This document shows positions 1 through 7,072 of a stretch of 12,071 bases of DNA, in pieces. Position 1 is the first letter of the stretch. Every line of letters begins with the position of its first letter. The stretch covers positions 1-12,071 of the forward strand of contig CAKUBG010000041.1 of assembly GCA_934636825.1 (NCBI GenBank), in the 5' to 3' direction. Under the pieces are notes generated by a model. The model worked only from the letters and a program-made list of their open reading frames with translations, made no database searches and was not told the origin of the DNA. The position numbers and the translations under genes are program-made. This DNA is from an uncultured bacterium. GTDB lineage: Bacteria > Vulcanimicrobiota > Xenobia > Xenobiales > Xenobiaceae.

Positions 1-52
1 AAAAGCTGCTATTCTGTTTTCAAAACTTTGCTTAGTTGCTCGTCGCAACTGC
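1..52 (-). other. Leader of the leftward transcript (possible pre-16S leader)
   Basis: Just downstream of the predicted start is a perfect 6-bp stem, AGTTGC paired with GCAACT around the loop GACGA (34-50). It is followed by a TTTTGAAAACAGAATAGC-like stretch running to the window edge. Leaders containing TTTGAAAAC followed by GAA are common before 16S rRNA genes in Firmicutes, which is the reason for the tentative call. The transcript leaves the window before any identifiable RNA gene begins. Confidence 0.4.
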
Positions 53-58
53 TCGAGT

Positions 59-87
59 ATATTACCGCTAAGCGCCTCCCCTGTCAA
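59..87 (-). promoter_or_regulatory. Strong housekeeping promoter, rRNA-operon-like, firing leftward
   Basis: Read on the minus strand, a perfect -35 TTGACA (82-87) is followed by a 17-bp G+C-rich spacer and a -10 TAATAT (59-64). The predicted start is about position 52. The upstream side (about 88-120) has A/T tracts placed like an UP element. This strength, the spacing and the leader downstream are typical of stable-RNA promoters. No rRNA or tRNA sequence lies inside the window, so the rRNA assignment is inference; the promoter itself is well supported. Confidence 0.75.
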
Positions 88-106
88 GCACCTACACGCA
101 AAAATG

Positions 107-146
107 TGCAAAATTTTTACGCAATGCATGTTAGTGCAAAATTTAC
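107..146. repeat. Two spaced copies of a TGCAAAATTT..AC motif
   Basis: TGCAAAATTTTTAC (107-120) and TGCAAAATTTAC (135-146) form a direct repeat whose starts are 28 bp apart, differing only by two T residues. Both lie upstream of the leftward promoter, where UP elements or activator sites act. They could be paired protein-binding sites or chance A/T-rich similarity. Confidence 0.4.
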
Positions 147-160
147 AGCCTCGTTGATTG

Positions 161-227
161 GTTCGTTATATCCCTCCTCGAAAACATCGCTAACGCGATA
201 AAGTTTTCTCCGGTGGGCATAACGAAC
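161..227. other. Long nested imperfect hairpin (67 nt)
   Basis: GTTCGTTAT (161-169) pairs perfectly with ATAACGAAC (219-227). Inside, CCC and CC of the left arm can face GG and GGG of the right arm. GAAAAC (180-185) pairs with GTTTTC (203-208), and ATCGC (186-190) pairs with GCGAT (195-199) around the loop TAAC. The small asymmetric internal loops look like an RNA fold rather than a simple operator. On the minus strand the arm contains GAGGAGG, which would be sequestered in the stem. There is no T-run after either arm, so it is not a standard terminator. Function unknown. Confidence 0.5.
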
Positions 228-299
228 ATTTTAGCGACTATAAATTTCATTTGCGCCCACACTTTTGCAATGCGCACACGCTAGCGTAGTTTTTCTACC

Positions 300-490
300 A
301 ACAGGCGGAGACAGTGGTGATGGAAGGCGCAGAACATTGGACGCGCTGTCAAGCGCGGTCCAGTTCAAGCCTGGAAGAGCCGCTGGTGGAGCTAGCCAAC
401 ATGAACATGAGCCCGCAGCCTAAACTTATAGCGCTTATAGCGGAATTTTTTGCTATATCGGTAGCGCAGGCCTCTGGCCGCTAGGCCAGT
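300..490. other. G+C-rich, hairpin-rich patch without a recognised gene
   Basis: Positions 301-420 are about 61% G+C by hand count, clearly above the flanking genes. The patch contains GGACGCGC/GCGCGGTCC (8 bp with one bulged base, about 339-361), TCCAG/CTGGA around TTCAAGC, a tandem 9-bp duplication CTTATAGCG, and CTGGCC/GGCCAG around GCTA (about 474-489). Two overlapping short frames are open. One runs 320-484 (54 codons, ATG, with GGAG upstream at 307-310); the other ends near 423 and lacks an ATG. Neither resembles a family I know. It could be a transferred remnant, a structured RNA or a small protein gene. The rest of 490-611 shows nothing I can name. Confidence 0.35.
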
Positions 491-611
491 GAAGCCGGAG
501 CGTAGATATGGTGAAAAATGAAGCTAACATGAAATAGCTAACTGGCGGGCCGAACACTATCAACGTCTCTAAGCTGAAAAATTACGCAACGAAGACAGCA
601 AGATACAGATG

Positions 612-1343
612 CTAACGTATAATTCCGTAAGCCAACTTATTGATTACTTCATCAGGGTTGCCATCACCGACGATATGACCATCTTTAAATAATACGACTC
701 GCTGACACTTAGCAGCCACATCAGGTTCGTGGGTAACCATGACAATAGTCAGTCCTTCTTTGCTATTAAGTTCTTGGAACAAAGCCATAACTTCATCTGA
801 TCGCTTTGAATCGAGGTTACCGGTAGGCTCATCAGCCAAAATAAGGGCTGGGTTAGTAACCAAAGCTCGAGCAATAGCTACGCGCTGTTGCTCACCGCCG
901 GAAAGCTGAGTAGGAACGTGGTAAATTCTTTTTTCTAAACCGACTCGACAAAGAGCTTCTTTTGAGCGACGGAAACGCTCTTCAGCCTTAATATGAACAC
1001 CAGTGTAAAGTAAAGGTACTTCTACATTTTCTATAGCCGAAGTTCTGGCCAACAAATTGAAACCTTGAAAGACAAAACCTATATTTTTATTGCGAATCAG
1101 TGCTCTTTCATCGTTGCTTAAATGGCATACTTCTTGATTATTCAGCTTATAAGATCCAGAAGTGGGCTTATCCAAACAACCAAGAATATTCATCATGGTA
1201 GATTTTCCTGAGCCTGAAGGCCCCATAATGGCTACCATCTCCCCCTCTTGTACATCAAGATCAACACCACGCAGAGCATGAACTTCCACATCTCCGCCAA
1301 TTACATAAGTACGAGTCAGACCGCGTATAGATATAACAGACAC
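612..1343 (-). CDS. ABC transporter ATP-binding protein, MacB/LolD/FtsE type
   Basis: This is a 243-residue cytoplasmic ATPase that would power an inner-membrane permease of the MacB/LolCDE class, acting on lipoproteins, peptides or envelope remodelling. Visible motifs are Walker A GPSGSGKST (41-49), Q-loop Q93, signature LSGGEQQR (147-154), Walker B ALILADEP (166-173) followed by TGNLDS, and the switch histidine at 205. Length is normal for the class. The start is GTG with AGGAGG four bases upstream, better than any internal ATG. It lies 33 bp downstream of the unknown secreted protein and is probably the last gene of the lipoprotein operon. No FtsX/MacB-fold permease is encoded next to it in the window, which is unusual. 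Substrate cannot be assigned. Confidence 0.93.
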   Translation of the reverse strand: MSVISIRGLTRTYVIGGDVEVHALRGVDLDVQEGEMVAIMGPSGSGKSTMMNILGCLDKPTSGSYKLNNQEVCHLSNDERALIRNKNIGFVFQGFNLLARTSAIENVEVPLLYTGVHIKAEERFRRSKEALCRVGLEKRIYHVPTQLSGGEQQRVAIARALVTNPALILADEPTGNLDSKRSDEVMALFQELNSKEGLTIVMVTHEPDVAAKCQRVVLFKDGHIVGDGNPDEVINKLAYGIIR

Positions 1344-1376
1344 AATGCCTCCTAATAGCAGCTAAAGGATTGCAAT

Positions 1377-2537
1377 CTAATCATTTATGCTGGCTTGCCA
1401 CGAAATAGGATGAGATCCTTCCACATTTATCACACCTTTAATTAACTTGCCGTGACGCGAAGCTTTCCAAGTGGCTCCTTCAGTTTTCACTCCGTTACCA
1501 AACCTGGCATTAAAAGCTGCCTGTTTTCCTTTAATGATGCAAGTACCGCTCATGTTTCCTGAGCGATCAGTATTTCCACTCAAAATATATTCGATATTCC
1601 AAAGATTGTTTTCTTGTCCTGACTGGGCAATCGTTTCCAAAACTCTGCCGTTAACTTCAAAGTTTTCTACTTTCAAACGACAATTATTGTCGATAAAAAG
1701 AGTGCCTCCACCATTCATACTGGGGACATGGGGCAAACAGTAACTGCCGCTGGCATTAAGCGTCTTGGTACTCAAATTTAAAGAATAGTCGTTTAAAGTA
1801 ATTGTCCTGGAGAAGGGCTTGTGCTTTTGAGTTAGGACTCGACCGGAAGCACTCAAAATAGCCGTCTTTACATTGATAGGTCCAGAAAAGGTAATGACAG
1901 CGTACAATCGGGCCATACAGTCAGTAGGATACCAACTAAAACGTATTTCTCCACTCCAGTCGTTAGTGCGATAATGGCTAGAAGCAGAAATAGTAATATC
2001 TTGAGCATCTAATTTGGATATACAACCATAAACTTTGGCAGCAGCCTTAATAACCTTGGGATCGTCCCAATCAAGAATAATGTTTAAATCTCTGCCTAAG
2101 TTGCATATTCCTGAAAAAAATTTATTTGCTCCACCCTTATGCTCAGCATAGCATTGTACTAAATCTATAGATTTAAACCTAGCCAGTTCAGCTCCCTGGG
2201 CTTGCTTAACACCGACTAGATACGCCTCGGGAAGGGTATTCAACAGGGAAGAATCAGAATAAAAAGACCTAAACAAAGTGGAAGAGATGCTGGAAGCGGT
2301 GAATTTCCGCAAATCTGCATTTTGGCCGGTTTCAGCATTGATTTTTTCCAAAGTTTGCTTGCCCAACACTGTAAAGAGATTGCGAAACTCTAAGTTCTTT
2401 TGTACAGCCCAAACTCGCGTAGGTAAAAAAACGCACAACAAACCGAGCGATAAAGTTAGCAATATTGCCCACACTTTACGCCCGGTTGGCGCAATAGAAT
2501 TTACTGTCGTTGGACTTACAGATCTCTTAGAAATCAT
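1377..2537 (-). CDS. Secreted/periplasmic protein of unknown function
   Basis: I do not recognise this 386-residue protein. From the chosen start it has a classical signal peptide: basic region to about residue 21, hydrophobic core about 23-38, and a likely signal peptidase I site after VWA (residue 44). The mature part is mixed, with a C-terminal half rich in short alternating Ser/Thr/Asn and hydrophobic stretches that suggest beta structure, and several cysteines. A longer reading frame starts at 2615, but it would overlap the upstream lipoprotein gene by 89 bp and bury the signal peptide. The ATG at 2537 overlaps that gene's stop by only 11 bp, fitting translational coupling; ATGs at 2555, 2549 and 2546 are alternatives. 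It sits between a lytic transglycosylase-like lipoprotein and an ABC ATPase, so an envelope role is inferred. Confidence 0.8.
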   Translation of the reverse strand: MISKRSVSPTTVNSIAPTGRKVWAILLTLSLGLLCVFLPTRVWAVQKNLEFRNLFTVLGKQTLEKINAETGQNADLRKFTASSISSTLFRSFYSDSSLLNTLPEAYLVGVKQAQGAELARFKSIDLVQCYAEHKGGANKFFSGICNLGRDLNIILDWDDPKVIKAAAKVYGCISKLDAQDITISASSHYRTNDWSGEIRFSWYPTDCMARLYAVITFSGPINVKTAILSASGRVLTQKHKPFSRTITLNDYSLNLSTKTLNASGSYCLPHVPSMNGGGTLFIDNNCRLKVENFEVNGRVLETIAQSGQENNLWNIEYILSGNTDRSGNMSGTCIIKGKQAAFNARFGNGVKTEGATWKASRHGKLIKGVINVEGSHPISWQASIND

Positions 2538-4779
2538 AAACGCCATCATCCGCATGTTTATTTTGTTGGCGTCCCTGAGAGAGACCTTTGACGCTGCCAT
2601 CATTGATTGGCTCATCCGGAATAGCTAGCAATTCCTCTTCTGCTTCTTCACTTTCAGGCAGTTTTTCAACAATTTCCTGAGAAGCAGCGTCCTTTTTGCC
2701 ACTGCGTCGCTTCAAAGCACTAGCACGCGATTGTACAGCCTCGCGTGTCTTAGCTTCAGCATCTAATTTTTCTGCTTCGCGCTTTTTCTGACGTTCTCTC
2801 TCTCTGGCCATCTGATGACTGTACTGCGGATTAGCGCTCTCTTTAGCTGCTTCACGTTCAGCTGCTTCTTTAGCTTCTGCAGCTTCGCGATCTGAAGCTT
2901 GTTCTAAAGCTTTGGCAATTTTGCCATGCGGCGATACATACTCGACATAATTTTTTATAAAATAGCTGCCACAGCGAGGATTCAAAACTAAGTGAATGAT
3001 ATTGCCCTCAGCTCGCTTGATATAAATAGTATCAAGTAAAAAGTCCTCCAATATCAATTTTTCCAAAACCTTGCTGTGTACAGCAGGTAACTTGCTCAAG
3101 TTTAAATCAGCAGCCACTGCACGATAATGGGTATCCATACTATCAGCTTTACAAGCATCTTGATTTTTACCCAGACTCCAAGCACCAGAAATATTTTGTA
3201 AAGGCAACTTTACATTGGGATTGCCACTAGAGGAAATAAAACGCTGTTGTAAATTAGCCAAATAGCCATACAACTCCGGAGAAGCATACCAACATTGAGC
3301 TTTAACTTCAGAGCTCAACTCGGGAGTAATTTCTTTGACTTCCTTTTTCTTAGTCTTATCTACTTTATCACCCTTAGCTTTGGCTTTATCGGCAGCTTTA
3401 GCTTGACTGACTTTTTGTACAACTTTTTCTGCAAAAGGTACGTCTACTCCGCAGTTCTTAAATTTAGAAGCATCAATAACACAAAGCCAATTATTCTTTA
3501 AGCCTTCTTCTAATTTTTCAGCGGAATCATACACGGGAAGTCCCCTGACTTCGCATAAATCTAAAGGCAAATCATAGCGATTTTGCAAGGTTCTGACAAA
3601 ATTTTCACCAGATTTTAAACCGACATAAGAAGCAACTATTTTCCAAAGGTATAAATCTGATTCATCACCTAAGGCCAACGAAGCATTTTCGTTATTAACT
3701 TTATCACCATAAACTGTACGCAAGCCGCAAAGTATTTCTCTGGTGTATACGTTATTCCATAAATCAAGATATTTTAAATCATAAAGCTCCAAAGCTTCTA
3801 AAAGGCCCACTCGATTGGGATCCGTTTGAGCGTCAAGCTCTAGTTCTTTTTCTCGACGTAAGTAAGCATAAATAACATCATCATTATTGACTACTCCGTT
3901 ATGATAGGCAGAAATTGCCAAATCTACACGTTCGCCGTATTTAGCTAACAAATACTTAAAGAACAATACCGAATCTTCTAAGTTGCAATCAATTAAAAGA
4001 CGCTCATCTTTAAGATGATTTTTCTCGGCCAGATCTTGGTGACGATCTGCACAATCAGCTAATTTAGCAGCCTTGTCTAATCGCTCAGCCTTAATTTTGT
4101 CTTCTCTGGCTTCGGAAGTACGCAATCTGGCTGCCTCAAGTCGCCACTCCTCCGCTTTGGCTTTACCAAAAGCATGAGCTGTATCTATAGCTCCGGGAGT
4201 CATTTGACCTAAACCTGCAGCATTGGCAAAAGAAACTTTACTGACATCTCCGGAATTTTCCCAACTTACAATAGCCCATATAGGATCAAAAGGCACATCT
4301 AAAGTTGTACAAATATCCTTGAGCTGAGCTTCTACTTGACGAGCCACAGCATGGTTATCCAACAAATTGTGGTTTGCCGTCTGATGATATACTATATAAT
4401 GGTATCCTAAAATCGTGTTGACAGCTTGCTCAGCTTGTTTTTCATCATAGGAAGGCAGAAGTTCTTTAACTCCATTAACTACAGCAGCCCGTTCACGCTT
4501 ATTATACTTTTGTTTGTAATAGTCGTCTAACAAAGAAGCTCCACGTTCATAAGGAGAAGACTCTTCACTAAAAACGCCATCTTCTTCTAAAGAAGAATCT
4601 GTGGCTGCAGTTTTGGAACCGGTTACCGGCGCCGGAGCGCCTTGGTCTTTTGAACCAGAACAAGCCGTTGCCCCGATCCCTAAAGAACCGATAAGCAAAA
4701 CGGTACACACTCTGAGAGTAAAGCGGCTGCGACCGGTACCAGCATCGGTCCAACGCTTCAAGTAGTCAAGACTAAACAT
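2527..4779 (-). CDS. Lipoprotein with SLT-type lytic transglycosylase domain
   Basis: A 750-residue predicted lipoprotein. A signal sequence (hydrophobic about 23-37) ends in ATAC, with Cys40 as the likely lipidated residue, followed by a Gly/Ser/Pro/Ala linker. Residues about 160-310 carry the goose-lysozyme/SLT pattern: a candidate catalytic Glu174 in WAIVSWENSG, then AAGLGQMTP (187-195), and AYHNG (291-295) matching the family AYNAG motif. This implies cleavage of peptidoglycan glycan strands at the membrane. A charged, probably helical insert (about 205-265) separates the last two motifs. A Lys/Asp-rich linker lies near 475-500 and a long Ala/Glu/Lys/Arg-rich, likely coiled-coil tail covers about 645-715. 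It is far larger than minimal family members. Its Shine-Dalgarno is weak. It heads the operon with the secreted protein and ABC ATPase. Family assignment is good; catalytic activity is inferred. Confidence 0.82.
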   Translation of the reverse strand: MFSLDYLKRWTDAGTGRSRFTLRVCTVLLIGSLGIGATACSGSKDQGAPAPVTGSKTAATDSSLEEDGVFSEESSPYERGASLLDDYYKQKYNKRERAAVVNGVKELLPSYDEKQAEQAVNTILGYHYIVYHQTANHNLLDNHAVARQVEAQLKDICTTLDVPFDPIWAIVSWENSGDVSKVSFANAAGLGQMTPGAIDTAHAFGKAKAEEWRLEAARLRTSEAREDKIKAERLDKAAKLADCADRHQDLAEKNHLKDERLLIDCNLEDSVLFFKYLLAKYGERVDLAISAYHNGVVNNDDVIYAYLRREKELELDAQTDPNRVGLLEALELYDLKYLDLWNNVYTREILCGLRTVYGDKVNNENASLALGDESDLYLWKIVASYVGLKSGENFVRTLQNRYDLPLDLCEVRGLPVYDSAEKLEEGLKNNWLCVIDASKFKNCGVDVPFAEKVVQKVSQAKAADKAKAKGDKVDKTKKKEVKEITPELSSEVKAQCWYASPELYGYLANLQQRFISSSGNPNVKLPLQNISGAWSLGKNQDACKADSMDTHYRAVAADLNLSKLPAVHSKVLEKLILEDFLLDTIYIKRAEGNIIHLVLNPRCGSYFIKNYVEYVSPHGKIAKALEQASDREAAEAKEAAEREAAKESANPQYSHQMARERERQKKREAEKLDAEAKTREAVQSRASALKRRSGKKDAASQEIVEKLPESEEAEEELLAIPDEPINDGSVKGLSQGRQQNKHADDGVYDF

Positions 4780-4902
4780 AGCCTGACAATTTGTGGAAAA
4801 AGCTTGTCTTCCTTTTTGTCATAGCGTAGCACTCTAATGTGCAGACAGAAATCTAAACGTGATATTATTGCAGAAGAATAATAAGCATAAATGGAGGGGG
4901 AA

Positions 4903-5319
4903 ATGCATACAAAGCAGGACAACACTTTTTTAGGCAACTACGGAGAGAGAGCAGCTTTGCAATATTTGCGCTCTCAAGGTATGCACATTATAGAGACTAA
5001 CTATACTGTTCGCCGTCAATCCAAAGCTAAGGGGCGCAAGTGCCCTGTCAACAGCAAGGGCAGTATTTTAGGAGAAATAGATATTGTAGCCAAAGAAGGC
5101 GATATGCTGGTATTTGTAGAGGTAAAATGGCGCAGCAACGACCGCTTCGGCAGACCGGCTGAAGCGGTTACATTTGCCAAACAACGCCGTTTACGCCTGC
5201 TGGGAGACGCTTACATAGCCATCGAAAAGCCGCTTTTCAGCAAAGCCCGTTTCGATATCATCGGTATTATTGGTTTTGTCCCCTACCTTAAAATAGAGCA
5301 TATACGCAACGCTTTCTGA
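4903..5319 (+). CDS. YraN family protein (UPF0102), restriction-endonuclease-like fold
   Basis: This 138-residue protein is of the YraN/UPF0102 family, which has a predicted nuclease-like fold and unsettled function, often discussed in DNA processing. Visible are GNYGE near the N-terminus (11-15), GEID (57-60), FVEVKWR (71-77) and the downstream PAEAV/QRRL region. Glu58, Asp60, Glu73 and Lys75 match the D-ExK-type active-site layout. Between the first beta strand and GEID is a basic stretch (about 39-56) longer than the short turn usual in the family. A start at 4891 is possible, but GGAGGGGG at 4893-4900 lies inside it and is ideally placed for the ATG at 4903. It is divergent from the lipoprotein gene and convergent with thyA. 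Confidence 0.9.
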   Translation: MHTKQDNTFLGNYGERAALQYLRSQGMHIIETNYTVRRQSKAKGRKCPVNSKGSILGEIDIVAKEGDMLVFVEVKWRSNDRFGRPAEAVTFAKQRRLRLLGDAYIAIEKPLFSKARFDIIGIIGFVPYLKIEHIRNAF

Positions 5320-5336
5320 TACAGGCGTTGTTTATT
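5307..5336 (+). terminator. Weak hairpin after the YraN gene
   Basis: CAACGC (5307-5312) pairs with GCGTTG (5325-5330) over a 12-base loop spanning the stop codon, followed by TTTATT. The stem is short and the T-run broken, so this is a weak terminator candidate. Confidence 0.4.
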
Positions 5337-5337
5337 A

Positions 5338-5367
5338 GCGCCCATTAGTTTAAACAGAAATGGGCGC
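5338..5367. terminator. Inverted repeat between convergent yraN-like and thyA genes
   Basis: GCGCCCATT (5338-5346) pairs perfectly with AATGGGCGC (5359-5367); one arm is the 3' end of thyA. The position between convergent genes suits a bidirectional terminator. Neither side has a T-run, so any termination would have to come from the stem alone or from Rho. Confidence 0.45.
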
Positions 5368-6144
5368 TCGCAAAGCCGGATGACATTGATAGTTTTCCAA
5401 GGTAAAATCACTAAATTCAAAATCGTCCAGTTTGCAGCGTTTCGGGTTGATTTTCATAGTTGGCAAAGCATAAGGCTCACGTTGCAAAAGTTCTTCAACT
5501 TGCGACAAATGATTTAAATAAAGATGAGCATCACCTATAGTATGCACAAAATCTCCCAGTTCTAAAGAACATACTTGGGCAATCATCATAGTCAATAAAG
5601 CATAAGACGCGATATTAAAAGGAACACCTAAAAAAACATCGGCACTGCGTTGGTAAAGTTGACAAGATAAACGCCCCTCATTGACATAGAATTGAAACAG
5701 AACATGACAAGGAGGCAATGCCATTTGCTCTAACTGGCCAACATTCCAGGCGCTTACAAGCAAACGCCTTGAGGTAGGATTGGTCTTTATTTCCTTTATT
5801 ACATTTTCTATCTGATCTATGGTGCCGCCTTTATAGTCGGGCCAGGAGCGCCATTGAACTCCGTAAATAGGCCCCAGTTCACCATTTTCATCAGCCCAAG
5901 CATCCCAAATAGAAACTTTATTTTGCTTTAGATAAGCTATGTTGGAACTGCCTTGAAGGAACCACAGAAGCTCGTAAATTACCGACTTCATGAAGAGCTT
6001 TTTGGTAGTAACAGCGGGAAAACCATCTTGCAAATTAAAGCGCATTTGGCGTCCGAAGATGCTCTTTGTACCAGTTCCGGTGCGATCGGCACGCAAAGAT
6101 CCATTTTCATATATATCTTTTACCAATTCTAAATATTGACGCAT
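5350..6144 (-). CDS. thyA: Thymidylate synthase
   Basis: Converts dUMP to dTMP using methylenetetrahydrofolate, in the cytoplasm. The 264-residue product matches E. coli ThyA in length and closely in sequence: RTGTGT (21-26) for phosphate binding, WADENGELGPIYG (83-95), the catalytic Cys146 in LPPCH, RSADVFLGVPFNIASYA (166-182) with Asp169 and Asn177 for nucleotide contacts, and the GDAHLY region (204-209). A GTG at 6153 is in frame, but GAAAGGTG (6158-6151) overlaps it and stands six bases before the ATG at 6144, which also gives the usual MRQYLEL N-terminus. It follows uppP by 44 bp and is probably cotranscribed with it. No dihydrofolate reductase gene follows, although the two are commonly paired. 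Confidence 0.97.
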   Translation of the reverse strand: MRQYLELVKDIYENGSLRADRTGTGTKSIFGRQMRFNLQDGFPAVTTKKLFMKSVIYELLWFLQGSSNIAYLKQNKVSIWDAWADENGELGPIYGVQWRSWPDYKGGTIDQIENVIKEIKTNPTSRRLLVSAWNVGQLEQMALPPCHVLFQFYVNEGRLSCQLYQRSADVFLGVPFNIASYALLTMMIAQVCSLELGDFVHTIGDAHLYLNHLSQVEELLQREPYALPTMKINPKRCKLDDFEFSDFTLENYQCHPALRAPISV

Positions 6145-6188
6145 AAACTGCACCTTTCACAGTTTCTAAAAGTATGCCAAAGCGGCAT

Positions 6189-7049
6189 CTAGTGGGCGAT
6201 CCATACTATTAAAAGCATTAGAGCGAGACCTATTCTATAGACGGCAAAAGATTTGAGTGTGTATTGAGTCACAACTTTTTCCAAAAGCATTATGCCAACT
6301 AAACCGGCTATAAAAGACGCCAAAAAACCAGCAGAAGCAGTCCACACGAATGTTAAATCCGATAATGTAGCTGTATGCAAACAGCGCACAACTTTAACAA
6401 AAAAGGCTCCTCCGACAACAGGCAAAGCGGTCACCAGCGAAATAATGCCAGCTTCTGAACGCCGAATATCTAAAAAACGAGCAGCGGTCAGCACCATACC
6501 GGAGCGGGAAGCTCCCGGAAAAAGGGCCAAAGCCTGAAATAGCCCTATATACAGCATTTCCTTAAAACCAACAGAATTGAGCTCACGACAGCGTTTGCCT
6601 TGAGCGTCTGCTTTATAGAGCAAGAAGCCAAACATAGCCAAAGTAAAAGCCGTAAACAATAATCCATGGAAGTAATGTTCAACAATATCTTCCAAGAGGA
6701 ATCCCGCAATAGCTACAGGTACAGTTGCAACAATAATTAGACAAGCTAGTTTAAAATGGTCGTTTCCATAATCTGCCCAAGGAAGAATTTGTTTTTGCTT
6801 ATAACAAGCTTGCCCATACTCAAACAAGCTCAAAAACATTTTTTTTATCAATTCCCACTTATAGAAACAAATAGCCAGCAAGGTACCGCCATGTAAAATG
6901 ACATCAAAAGTTTTACCAAAATAAGGAAAGTTAGCTAATCTCGGCAACAACATTAAATGTGCTGAAGAAGAGATAGGCAAAAACTCAGTAAAACCTTGGA
7001 TAATACCCAAAATTATCGCTTCTGACAAATGAGCACAATCAGCAAACAC
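6189..7049 (-). CDS. uppP: Undecaprenyl-diphosphatase (UppP/BacA family)
   Basis: A 286-residue polytopic membrane enzyme that dephosphorylates undecaprenyl diphosphate, recycling the lipid carrier used for peptidoglycan and other envelope polymers. Both family signatures are visible: IIQGFTEFLPISSSAH (16-31), with the (E/Q)xxxE pair at Gln18 and Glu22, and LFPGASRSG (176-184). Multiple hydrophobic segments fit the expected eight or so membrane helices. The start is GTG, with GAAAAGG about 11 bases upstream. It sits 23 bp downstream of the unknown basic protein gene and 44 bp upstream of thyA, so the three are likely one transcript. Family call is secure. Confidence 0.96.
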   Translation of the reverse strand: MFADCAHLSEAIILGIIQGFTEFLPISSSAHLMLLPRLANFPYFGKTFDVILHGGTLLAICFYKWELIKKMFLSLFEYGQACYKQKQILPWADYGNDHFKLACLIIVATVPVAIAGFLLEDIVEHYFHGLLFTAFTLAMFGFLLYKADAQGKRCRELNSVGFKEMLYIGLFQALALFPGASRSGMVLTAARFLDIRRSEAGIISLVTALPVVGGAFFVKVVRCLHTATLSDLTFVWTASAGFLASFIAGLVGIMLLEKVVTQYTLKSFAVYRIGLALMLLIVWIAH

Positions 7050-7072
7050 AGCTCAATAGACCTTTTCTAATT

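Noticed and set aside
352..374. A tRNA-like T-arm (TCCAG-TTCAAGC-CTGGA) followed by a G+C-rich stretch
   Set aside because: No matching acceptor 5' strand, anticodon arm or CCA end could be found around it; the other half of the patch does not fold as a tRNA or tmRNA.
2278..2628. Open frame of 116 codons on the plus strand
   Set aside because: It is antisense to the secreted-protein and lipoprotein genes and has no ribosome binding site or recognisable motif.
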